8,048 bases of DNA from Streptosporangiaceae bacterium (GTDB lineage: Bacteria > Actinomycetota > Actinomycetes > Streptosporangiales > Streptosporangiaceae), in the NCBI GenBank assembly GCA_030039095.1, contig JASHQP010000675.1, forward strand, positions 1 through 8,048, read 5' to 3'. Under the pieces are notes generated by a model. The model searched no databases and was not told the DNA's origin. It saw only the letters and a program-made list of their open reading frames with translations. This document shows positions 1-6,031 of this stretch, piece after piece. Both the position numbers and the translations under genes were made by a program. Within the stretch, counting starts at the first letter, position 1; each line of letters opens with the position of its first letter.

Positions 1-942
1 CCCGGCCGCCTCGGCCGTGGCGGTGCGCCGCACCGGGGCTCCGGCCTCGCCGCGCAGCGTGGTGAGCGGCGGCTCCCAGAGCCCGAAGGTGAGCGAGCCG
101 CGCGGCGCCGTGTCGGCCGTCACCGCGACCGCTTCCAGCCCGGTGAGCAGCCGGGCGCAGGTTTCCGGCTCGCTGATCGTGGCCGAGCAGAGCACGAAGA
201 CCGGCGGCAGGCTATCCGTTGAGGGCGGTCTTCTCGATGCATGGTGCTCGCAGACCCGGCGGAGCCTGCGCAGAACCTGTGCCACGTGCGATCCGAAGAC
301 GCCTCGGTAGGTGTGGCATTCGTCGACGATCACGCAGGACAGCCGGCGGAAGAATCCGTCCCACCGTTCGTGCCGGGGCAGCAGCGAGTGATGCAGCATG
401 TCCGGGGTGCTGAGCAGGTAGGTTGCACGGGCCCTGGCCCATGCGCGCTCGCTGGCCGGTGTGTCGCCGTCCACCACCGCGGCCCGGATCCCCGGGATGC
501 CGAGCGAGGTGACCATCCGCAGCTGGTCGGCGGCGAGCGCCCGGGTCGGCGAGAGGTACAGCGCGGTGCCGCCGCCGAGCACCCGGGTCAGCGCCGGCAG
601 CAGGTACCCGAGCGACTTTCCGGAGGCCGGGGGGGTCGAAATGATCACGTTGCGGCCCGCCGCCGCGTGGCTGGCGGCCACCGCCTGATGTTCCCAGGGG
701 CCCGGCACGCCGAGGGCCTCGAACGCCGCGGTCACCTCTGGCCTGGCCCAGTCCGGCCAGTCGACACGCCGGCCGGCAGCTGCAGGAACGTGCTCGAGAT
801 GGGTAAGCTTTCCTGACCGCGCACCCGCTCCCAGGAGCCGGGCCGCGCCCGGGGGAATGGGGCTCGCGGGGAGCGAATCGCCGGGTGTGGCCGGCGAATC
901 GGGGAGTTCATCTTCGGCGAGCAGCGGCACCGCAGTCATCAT
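1..942 (-). CDS. DEAD/DEAH-box helicase, N-terminal part (cut by window edge)
   Basis: I translated the minus strand from an ATG at 942. It is open without a stop to position 1, giving 314 codons of a superfamily 2 helicase. Visible motifs in order are a Q-like motif (PWEHQ, about residues 82-86), Walker A (TPPASGKSL, 103-111), motif Ia (SPTRAL, 131-136), TPDML (179-183), the Walker B box DECH (207-210) and motif III (SATIS, 253-257). This is the first RecA-like lobe; the second lobe and any C-terminal domain lie outside the window. The spacing and the DECH box resemble the Lhr/YprA (MrfA)-like group with a C-terminal DUF1998 region, but that part cannot be seen. The likely role is ATP-driven unwinding in DNA repair. 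The first 60 residues are Pro/Ala-rich and probably disordered. Two adjacent ATGs (942 and 939) could serve as start, with no clear Shine-Dalgarno site. It is divergent from bldG; as I recall, a helicase occupies the same place in Streptomyces. Confidence 0.9.
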   Translation of the reverse strand, partial: MMTAVPLLAEDELPDSPATPGDSLPASPIPPGAARLLGAGARSGKLTHLEHVPAAAGRRVDWPDWARPEVTAAFEALGVPGPWEHQAVAASHAAAGRNVIISTPPASGKSLGYLLPALTRVLGGGTALYLSPTRALAADQLRMVTSLGIPGIRAAVVDGDTPASERAWARARATYLLSTPDMLHHSLLPRHERWDGFFRRLSCVIVDECHTYRGVFGSHVAQVLRRLRRVCEHHASRRPPSTDSLPPVFVLCSATISEPETCARLLTGLEAVAVTADTAPRGSLTFGLWEPPLTTLRGEAGAPVRRTATAEAAG

Positions 943-1118
943 AGGGTTTCAGTGTGTCATCACCAGGCAAGGTGCCTCCAACTCCGATCTGGTATAGACA
1001 TGACCTCAGAGCGTGATTGGATGCACGCGGGTAGCATGGCCCGGCCGGGCGTGTGTTCCGGCCCAGGGGCGGCCCGGTGCGGCACGCTCTGACCTGACCG
1101 CATGGCGCTGGAGGATTT
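943..1118. promoter_or_regulatory. Divergent promoter region between helicase and bldG
   Basis: This 176-bp gap must carry the promoters of the helicase (leftward) and bldG (rightward). Candidate plus-strand -10 elements are TATAGA at 993-998 and TAGCAT at 1032-1037, neither with a good -35 hexamer at normal spacing. Small symmetric elements are AGGCA-AGG-TGCCT (965-977), GCGTG/CACGC (1011-1015 with 1024-1028) and a perfect 12-bp palindrome GCCCGGCCGGGC (1039-1050) just after the second -10 candidate. Any of these could be an operator or a chance GC-rich palindrome. Use as a promoter region follows from gene orientation; the exact elements are guesses. Confidence 0.45.
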
Positions 1119-1469
1119 GTGGATCTGAAGTTGGATCACCACAGCAAGGATGGGATCGAGATCGTCGACGTGGAAGGCGAGATCGACGTCTACACCGCGC
1201 CGCGTTTGCGTGAACTGTTGATCGAGCTGGTCAACACTGGTTTCTACCAGCTCGTCGTGAATATGGAGAAGGTCGAGTTCCTCGACTCCACCGGTCTCGG
1301 GGTCCTGGTTGGCGGCCTCAAGCGGGTCCGGGCTCACGACGGGTCGCTCGACCTGGTTTGCACGCAGGAGCGGATTCTCAAGATCTTCCGGATCACCGGC
1401 CTGACCAAGGTGTTCGGTATCCACGACACCGTGGACGAGGCGATCACGGCAAGAAAATCCGAGAAGTAG
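1119..1469 (+). CDS. bldG: BldG-type STAS anti-anti-sigma factor
   Basis: A 116-residue single STAS domain protein of the SpoIIAA/RsbV type. The family binds anti-sigma factors when unphosphorylated and is inactivated by phosphorylation of one serine. The conserved phosphorylation loop [20 protein letters not shown] is present, with the target serine at residue 57, the position phosphorylated in Streptomyces coelicolor BldG. The N-terminal [11 protein letters not shown] strand and the C-terminal [14 protein letters not shown] segment also match BldG closely, and the length is near the usual 113 residues or so. The start is GTG at 1119, preceded by GGAGG (1110-1114) with a short 4-nt gap; an ATG at 1103 reads into a stop in another frame. 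In Streptomyces, bldG is needed for aerial growth and antibiotic production. The kinase that would phosphorylate it is not certain from this window. The gene for its likely partner starts 20 bp downstream. Confidence 0.93.
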   Translation: MDLKLDHHSKDGIEIVDVEGEIDVYTAPRLRELLIELVNTGFYQLVVNMEKVEFLDSTGLGVLVGGLKRVRAHDGSLDLVCTQERILKIFRITGLTKVFGIHDTVDEAITARKSEK

Positions 1470-1489
1470 CCGCTGGCTGACACGCCGAC

Positions 1490-1855
1490 ATGCCGACAGT
1501 TGAAGTCAGCTTCACCGCTCTGCCAGCACACGTGCGCACGGCGCGGCTGGTCGCGACCGCGGTGGCCAGGCGCAGCGGCGTCGACGAGGCGCTCCTCGAC
1601 GAGGTGCGGCTGGCCGTGGGGGAGGCCTGCTCTCGGGCGGTCGAGGCGCACCGGCTGCACTGCCCGGCCGAGCCGGTCAGGATCGCCCTGACCGACCAGG
1701 CCGGCCGGTTCGAGGTGGAGGTCACCGACACCGGCCGGCCGCAGGGCTTCGGGCTGGCCGTGATCGCCGAACTGGCCGACGACGTTCAGATTCACGAGAC
1801 CTCCGCTGGGACCAGCATCCGGATGAGCTGGCCGTCCGTCGGGCTGCAGGCCTGA
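1490..1855 (+). CDS. Anti-sigma-factor-like GHKL ATPase-fold protein, BldG partner
   Basis: A 121-residue protein resembling the SpoIIAB/RsbW-type anti-sigma factors (HATPase_c fold) and, by position, S. coelicolor SCO3548, which interacts with BldG. Helix 1 with the N-box is LDEVRLAVGEACSRAV (about 36-51). A G1-like segment is DTG (80-82), a short glycine loop is GFGLAVI (86-92), and a final strand is AGTSIRMSW (106-114). The N-box has Arg49 where ATP-binding members normally have the Mg-coordinating Asn, and the ATP-lid loop is very short, so ATP binding and kinase activity are doubtful. The start is fixed: an in-frame TGA at 1478 leaves only three codons before the ATG at 1490. There is no clear Shine-Dalgarno site, so translation is probably coupled to bldG. 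It likely binds unphosphorylated BldG and a sigma factor or other target; the target cannot be read from the sequence. Confidence 0.87.
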   Translation: MPTVEVSFTALPAHVRTARLVATAVARRSGVDEALLDEVRLAVGEACSRAVEAHRLHCPAEPVRIALTDQAGRFEVEVTDTGRPQGFGLAVIAELADDVQIHETSAGTSIRMSWPSVGLQA

Positions 1856-1909
1856 CCGGATTTCATCGCGTTTCGATCAGGTCGGGATGGCATGACGGGC
1901 GGGGGTGCA

Positions 1910-1939
1910 TTACCATTCTCCGGTCCAGATGCGTAGACT
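1910..1939 (+). promoter_or_regulatory. Candidate sigma-70-type promoter of hppA
   Basis: TTACCA (1910-1915) and TAGACT (1934-1939) are separated by 18 bp. Each matches the vegetative consensus at 4 of 6 positions, including the key TA...T of the -10 element. It lies 55 bp after the anti-sigma stop codon, which would give a transcript starting near 1946 and a leader of about 115 nt. No convincing terminator lies between the anti-sigma gene and this site, so read-through from the bldG operon is also possible. Confidence 0.5.
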
Positions 1940-1985
1940 CCCCGGCACTGCCGTTGTGGCACCCGTCGGCCGGGTTCGACACGCC

Positions 1986-2035
1986 CGCGCCCGTTTGGCG
2001 TGGGCGCGCACCGGGCAGCTTCGTGCGTTGCCCGG
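1986..2035 (+). promoter_or_regulatory. Two hairpins in the hppA 5' leader
   Basis: Perfect 7-bp inverted repeats lie in tandem: CGCGCCC (1986-1992) with GGGCGCG (2002-2008), and CCGGGCA (2011-2017) with TGCCCGG (2029-2035). The second ends 10 nt before the Shine-Dalgarno sequence. They could affect mRNA stability or translation. No known riboswitch class is recognised, and GC-rich leaders fold readily by chance. Confidence 0.35.
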
Positions 2036-2045
2036 CTGCGCCGTC

Positions 2046-2052
2046 AAGGAGG
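2046..2052 (+). promoter_or_regulatory. Strong ribosome binding site that sets the hppA start
   Basis: AAGGAGG sits 7 nt before the ATG at 2060. It decides the start against an in-frame codon at 2000, which would add a non-conserved 20-residue extension and place this site inside the coding region. Confidence 0.85.
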
Positions 2053-2059
2053 ACAACAG

Positions 2060-4486
2060 ATGTCTAAGGTCAGCCTAGCCCTAGCAGGGGGGCAGGTCGG
2101 TGTAACCGGCTCGAACCTCACCTGGGTGATCGTCGTGGGCGTGGTCGCACTGTGCGCACTCGGCGTCGCCTGGGTGCTGGTACGCGAGGTGCTCGCGGCC
2201 AGCAAGGGCACGCCGAAGATGCAGGAGATCTCGGCGGCGGTCCAGGAGGGCGCGGCTGCCTACCTGCGGCGCCAGTTCCGCACCCTCGGCGTGTTCGTCG
2301 TGATCATCTTCTTTGTGCTGCTGCTGCTCCCGGCTGATGGCTCCGGGGTTCGCTGGGGCCGGTCGCTGTTCTTCCTGGTGGGTGCCCTGTTCTCCGCGCT
2401 GACCGGGTTCACCGGCATGTCGCTGTGTGTGCGCGGCAATGGCCGGGTCGCCGCGGCGGCCAAGGAGTCCGGCGAGCGCGCGGCGATGCGGATCGCGTTC
2501 CGGACCGGCGGCGTGGCCGGCATGTTCACGGTCGGCCTCGGGCTGTTCGGCGCGGCGCTCGTGGTATTCGCCTACAAGAGCAACGCCCCGAACGTGCTCG
2601 AGGGCTTCGGCTTCGGCGCCGCGCTGCTCGCCATGTTCATGCGTGTCGGCGGCGGCATCTACACCAAGGCCGCCGACGTCGGGGCGGACCTGGTCGGCAA
2701 GGTCGAGAAGGGCATCCCCGAGGACGACCCGCGGAACGCGGGCACGATCGCGGACAACGTCGGCGACAACGTCGGCGACTGCGCGGGCATGGCCGCCGAC
2801 CTGTTCGAGTCGTACTCGGTGATGCTGGTCGCCTCGCTGATCCTGGGCAAGGTGGCGTTCGGCGACAAGGGGCTCGTGTTCCCCCTGATCGTGCCCATGA
2901 TCGGCGTGATCACCGCGGTCGTCGGCATCTTCGCGGTCGCGCCGCGCAAGTCCGACCGCAGCGGCATGACCGCGATCAACCGCGGGTTCTTCGTCTCCGC
3001 CGCGTTCTCGCTGATCCTGGTCATCGGGGCCGCGTTCCTGTTCCTGCCCTCGCACTTCAGTGAGCTGCCCGGCGTGACCGGCTCGATCCGCAGCTACAAC
3101 GGCGACCCGCGCTGGCTGGCCATCGGCGCGGTGGTGATCGGGCTGGTGCTGGCCAGCGCGATCCAGCTGCTGACCGGGTACTTCACCGAGACCAACCGCA
3201 AGCCGGTCCGCGAGATCGGGCAGGCGTCGGAGACCGGGGCCGCCACGGTGGTCCTGTCCGGTATCTCCGTCGGCCTGGAGTCCGCGGTCTACTCGGCGCT
3301 GCTGATCGGCGGCGCCGTCTACTGCGCGTTCCTGCTCGGCACCGGCAACGCCACGATCGCACTGTTCGCGGTCGCGCTGGCCGGCACCGGCCTGCTGACC
3401 ACCGTCGGCGTGATCGTGTCGATGGACTCGTTCGGCCCGGTCACCGACAACGCCCAGGGCATCGCGGAGATGTCCGGCGAGATCGAGGGCGAGGCCGCGG
3501 AGACCCTGACCCACCTGGACGCGATCGGCAACACGACCAAGGCCATCACCAAGGGCATCGCGATAGCGACCGCCGTGCTGGCGGCGACCGCGCTGTTCGG
3601 CGCGTTCCGGACCGACGTCGAGCAGGCGCTCGGGTCGGCGGCGGGCACGTTCAGCCTGTCCATCGACCGGCCCAACGTGCTGGTGGGCATCATCATCGGG
3701 GGCGCGGTGGTGTTCCTGTTCGCCGGCCTGCTGATCCGCGCGGTCGGCCGGGCGGCCGGGCAGGTGGTCCTCGAGGTGCGCAAGCAGTTCCGGCTGCACC
3801 CAGGCATCATGGATTACACCGAGAAGCCGGACTACGGCGCGGTCGTCGACATCTGCACCCGGGACTCGCTGCGCGAGCTGGCCACGCCCGGCCTGCTGGC
3901 GGTGCTGACGCCGATCGCGGTCGGATTCGCGTTCGGGTACGCGCCGCTCGGCGCGTTCCTGGGCGGTGCGATCGCCGTCGGAGTGCTGATGGCGGTGTTC
4001 CTGGCGAACTCCGGCGGGGCCTGGGACAACGCCAAGAAGCTGGTCGAGGACGGCTTCCACGGCGGCAAGGGGTCCGAGGCGCACGAGGCGACCATCATCG
4101 GCGACACCGTCGGCGACCCGTTCAAGGACACCGCGGGCCCGGCCATCAACCCGCTGATCAAGGTCATGAACCTGGTCTCGCTGCTGATCGCGACCAGCGT
4201 CGTCAAGTACGCCCACAACGACGGGCTGCGGGTTGGCGTGGCGCTCGGCGCCGTGATCATCGTCGTGGCGGCCGTGGTGGTATCCAAGCGCCGGTCCACG
4301 AACATCGCCGCGGACACCCCGGAGGGCGAGGCCGACGCCGCGGCAGGCCCGGGCCCGAGTGCCGAGCCCGCCGCCGTCGAGGCGGGCGAGGAGCCGGGCG
4401 CCAGTGGCACGGACTCGGCTGAGAACGGGGCCAACGCGTCGGGCGAGGACGGCAAGACGGCCGCGGAGACGAGCAAGACCACCTAG
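2060..4486 (+). CDS. hppA: K+-independent membrane proton-pumping pyrophosphatase
   Basis: An 808-residue integral membrane H+-PPase that hydrolyses pyrophosphate and exports protons across the cytoplasmic membrane. The signature DVGADLVGKVE is at residues 206-216, followed by the Mg-PPi-binding DDPRN (222-226) and DNVGDNVGDCAGMAADLFES. The C-terminal catalytic segments are DNAKK (656-660) and GDTVGDPFKDT (681-691). The subtype motif reads GNTTKAITKG (490-499), with Lys494 where K+-dependent enzymes have Ala, so this is the K+-independent class. Early hydrophobic segments are near 22-44, 76-91 and 103-125, and many more follow, consistent with the family's 16 or so helices. The last 63 residues (746-808), after the basic VVSKRRS anchor, form a low-complexity acidic Ala/Glu/Gly/Ser tail, predicted cytoplasmic or disordered. 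The ATG at 2060 follows a near-perfect ribosome binding site. As I recall, the same gene follows bldG and SCO3548 in Streptomyces. Confidence 0.96.
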   Translation: MSKVSLALAGGQVGVTGSNLTWVIVVGVVALCALGVAWVLVREVLAASKGTPKMQEISAAVQEGAAAYLRRQFRTLGVFVVIIFFVLLLLPADGSGVRWGRSLFFLVGALFSALTGFTGMSLCVRGNGRVAAAAKESGERAAMRIAFRTGGVAGMFTVGLGLFGAALVVFAYKSNAPNVLEGFGFGAALLAMFMRVGGGIYTKAADVGADLVGKVEKGIPEDDPRNAGTIADNVGDNVGDCAGMAADLFESYSVMLVASLILGKVAFGDKGLVFPLIVPMIGVITAVVGIFAVAPRKSDRSGMTAINRGFFVSAAFSLILVIGAAFLFLPSHFSELPGVTGSIRSYNGDPRWLAIGAVVIGLVLASAIQLLTGYFTETNRKPVREIGQASETGAATVVLSGISVGLESAVYSALLIGGAVYCAFLLGTGNATIALFAVALAGTGLLTTVGVIVSMDSFGPVTDNAQGIAEMSGEIEGEAAETLTHLDAIGNTTKAITKGIAIATAVLAATALFGAFRTDVEQALGSAAGTFSLSIDRPNVLVGIIIGGAVVFLFAGLLIRAVGRAAGQVVLEVRKQFRLHPGIMDYTEKPDYGAVVDICTRDSLRELATPGLLAVLTPIAVGFAFGYAPLGAFLGGAIAVGVLMAVFLANSGGAWDNAKKLVEDGFHGGKGSEAHEATIIGDTVGDPFKDTAGPAINPLIKVMNLVSLLIATSVVKYAHNDGLRVGVALGAVIIVVAAVVVSKRRSTNIAADTPEGEADAAAGPGPSAEPAAVEAGEEPGASGTDSAENGANASGEDGKTAAETSKTT

Positions 4487-4501
4487 CCTGCCGGGCCCGG
4501 C

Positions 4502-4606
4502 GCCCCGCTCGAAAGTGCCCATGATCGGGTTAGCTGGGAAACGCGTCAGCTGATACGGCTGACGCGATTCCCCGTACTGACAGGATTCCCAGCTGTTGAG
4601 CGGGGC
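4502..4606. terminator. Nested inverted repeats between convergent hppA and serB, likely two-way terminator
   Basis: Three sets of complementary arms are nested. The inner hairpin is GGGAAACGCGTCAGC (4536-4550) with GCTGACGCGATTCCC (4558-4572): 14 of 15 pairs around a 7-nt loop. A second perfect 9-bp pairing is AGCTGGGAA (4532-4540) with TTCCCAGCT (4586-4594); it shares bases with the inner stem, so the two lower stems exclude each other. The outermost perfect 9-bp pairing is GCCCCGCTC (4502-4510) with GAGCGGGGC (4598-4606). It starts 16 bp after the hppA stop and ends 34 bp before the serB stop. There is no T-run on either strand, as is common for actinobacterial terminators. Confidence 0.65.
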
Positions 4607-4639
4607 TCTCGAGGCTGACGCTGGATGCTGGGGCGTGCG

Positions 4640-5857
4640 TCAGGCGGGCGGGGCCTGGTCCTCGGCGTCGTCGGCCTCGGCGTCGGCGGCCTCGACGTCG
4701 TCACGCGAGATCCCGAGCAGGTGCAGGATCGCGTCCAGGTGCGGAACGCTGACCGAGGCGTCGGCGGCGTCCCGCACGGCCGGCTTGGCGTTGAACGCGA
4801 TGCCAAGTCCGGCGGCGGCGATCATGTCCAGGTCGTTCGCGCCGTCGCCGACCGCCACGGTCTGGGAGAGAGGAACCCCGGCCCGGGCCGCGAATTCCCG
4901 CAGCGCCGTCGCCTTGGCCGCCCGGTCGATGATCGGGCCGATGACCTGGCCGGTGAGCTTGCCCCCCTCGATCTCCAGCGTGTTGGCCTCGGCGTAGTCG
5001 AGGCCGAGGTCGGCGGCGAGCTCGTCGGTGAACTGGGTGAAGCCGCCGCTGACGATGCCGCATCTGTAGCCGAGCCGGCGCAGCGTGCGGATCAGCGTGC
5101 GGGCACCCGGGGCCAACCGCAGCTCGGCGCGGACCTCGTCGATGACCGCGGCGTCGAGCCCGGCCAGCAGGGCCACGCGTTCCCGCAGCGCGGCGGCGAA
5201 GTCGAGTTCGCCGCGCATCGTTGCCGCTGTGATCTCGGCGACCTTGGCCGCGCACCCGGCGCGCGCCGCGAGCAGGTCGATGGCCTCACCTCTGACCAGC
5301 GTGGAGTCGACGTCCATGACGACCAGGCGCATCGCCCGGCGGTGCAGCCCGCCGCGCTGCACGGCCACGTCCACGCCCTGCTCGGCGGACTCCCTGGCCA
5401 GGGCGGTGCGCAGGGTGGCCGGGTCGGCTCCTGAGACATCGAACTCGATGCAGGTCACCGGGCGGTGCGCGAGCCGCGAGATGCGGTCGATGTTGGCGCC
5501 GTTCGCGGCGATCCGGCGGGCGATCGCCGCGATCGCCGCCGGCGCGAGCACCCCGCCGAGGACCGTGACGTGCAGGCTGCCACGGCGAAGCGTCGGCTCG
5601 GCGGAGCCCGCGGTGATCTCGGCCTCCAGGCCCAGGTCGGCGGCGACGGCGGTCACCTGGCGGTGAATCGCGGTCAGGTCGGGGGTATCGCCGCAGGACA
5701 GCAGCACGCCGAGCACCAGGCGACCGCGGATCACCACCTGCTCGACGTCGAGCACGCTGAGCTCGTGCGCGGCGAGCACGGAGAACAGCCGGAAGGTGAC
5801 GCCGGGCCGGTCACGCCCGGTCACGGTGACGAGCAGCGTCATCTGCGAAGTGGCCAT
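4640..5857 (-). CDS. serB: Phosphoserine phosphatase with two N-terminal ACT domains
   Basis: A 405-residue cytoplasmic enzyme that converts O-phospho-L-serine to L-serine, the last step of serine synthesis. An ACT-like domain (about 6-75, TLLVTVTGRDRPG) and a second one (about 96-165, SLHVTVLGG) are followed by a HAD phosphatase domain. Motif I is DVDST with nucleophile Asp182 and acid/base Asp184; Glu191 follows as a likely substrate contact. Motif II is SGGF (270-273), motif III Lys315, and motif IV GDGAND (337-342) with Asp338 and Asp342. All catalytic residues are intact. The ACT pair resembles mycobacterial SerB2, where these domains take part in assembly and amino-acid feedback. The chosen start is ATG at 5857; ATG at 5842 is possible, and an in-frame ATG at 5962 would add a Pro/Arg-rich, unconserved 35 residues. 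The last 17 or so residues are acidic. The gene faces hppA and follows the S53 peptidase gene on the same strand across a 174-bp gap. Confidence 0.94.
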   Translation of the reverse strand: MATSQMTLLVTVTGRDRPGVTFRLFSVLAAHELSVLDVEQVVIRGRLVLGVLLSCGDTPDLTAIHRQVTAVAADLGLEAEITAGSAEPTLRRGSLHVTVLGGVLAPAAIAAIARRIAANGANIDRISRLAHRPVTCIEFDVSGADPATLRTALARESAEQGVDVAVQRGGLHRRAMRLVVMDVDSTLVRGEAIDLLAARAGCAAKVAEITAATMRGELDFAAALRERVALLAGLDAAVIDEVRAELRLAPGARTLIRTLRRLGYRCGIVSGGFTQFTDELAADLGLDYAEANTLEIEGGKLTGQVIGPIIDRAAKATALREFAARAGVPLSQTVAVGDGANDLDMIAAAGLGIAFNAKPAVRDAADASVSVPHLDAILHLLGISRDDVEAADAEADDAEDQAPPA

Positions 5858-5961
5858 GGCCCTGCCTACGCTACCGGGAGCCGCGGGAGCCGGCGGCCGC
5901 GCCGGTGACTGGGCGTGGATGTACCGATCGGGCCGTAAGATCGGGCTCTCTCGTGCATCCA

Positions 5962-6031
5962 TGGCTGGGTGGGTGGCCTGGCTGGGTGGGGCCGTCTGGC
6001 TGGGTGAGGCCGTCTGGCTGGGCGGGCCGGG
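5962..6031. repeat. Tandem repeat, four units of about 18 bp
   Basis: Units begin TGGCTGGGTG and run 5962-5978 (17 bp), 5979-5996 (18), 5997-6014 (18) and 6015-6031 (17). Units 2 and 3 differ by one base; units 1 and 4 are more diverged. The array ends at the base next to the stop codon of the S53 peptidase gene and lies about 105 bp upstream of serB. It is G-rich on the plus strand. It could be a slippage-generated minisatellite or part of the peptidase 3' untranslated region. Confidence 0.8.

Noticed and set aside
241..816. 191-codon plus-strand frame at the left end
   Set aside because: It is antisense to the helicase, whose motifs are complete and in order on the minus strand.
1..942. 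Helicase as part of a defence island
   Set aside because: Neighbours are developmental and housekeeping genes in an order I recall from Streptomyces, with no nuclease, methylase or other defence gene.
2000..2059. Upstream in-frame extension of hppA
   Set aside because: The 20 extra residues are Arg/Cys-rich and unconserved, and a strong Shine-Dalgarno site lies just before the ATG at 2060.
2081..4522. 813-codon open frame on the minus strand opposite hppA
   Set aside because: It is a GC-rich antisense shadow. The translation is Arg/Gln/Asp/His-rich without a recognisable domain, while the plus-strand frame encodes an intact H+-PPase.
4625..5434. 269-codon plus-strand frame opposite serB
   Set aside because: Antisense shadow of serB with low-complexity composition and no ribosome binding site.
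5858..5962. 35-residue N-terminal extension of SerB
   Set aside because: Its Pro/Arg/Ala-rich composition does not match the family, in which the ACT domain starts near residue 5-10.
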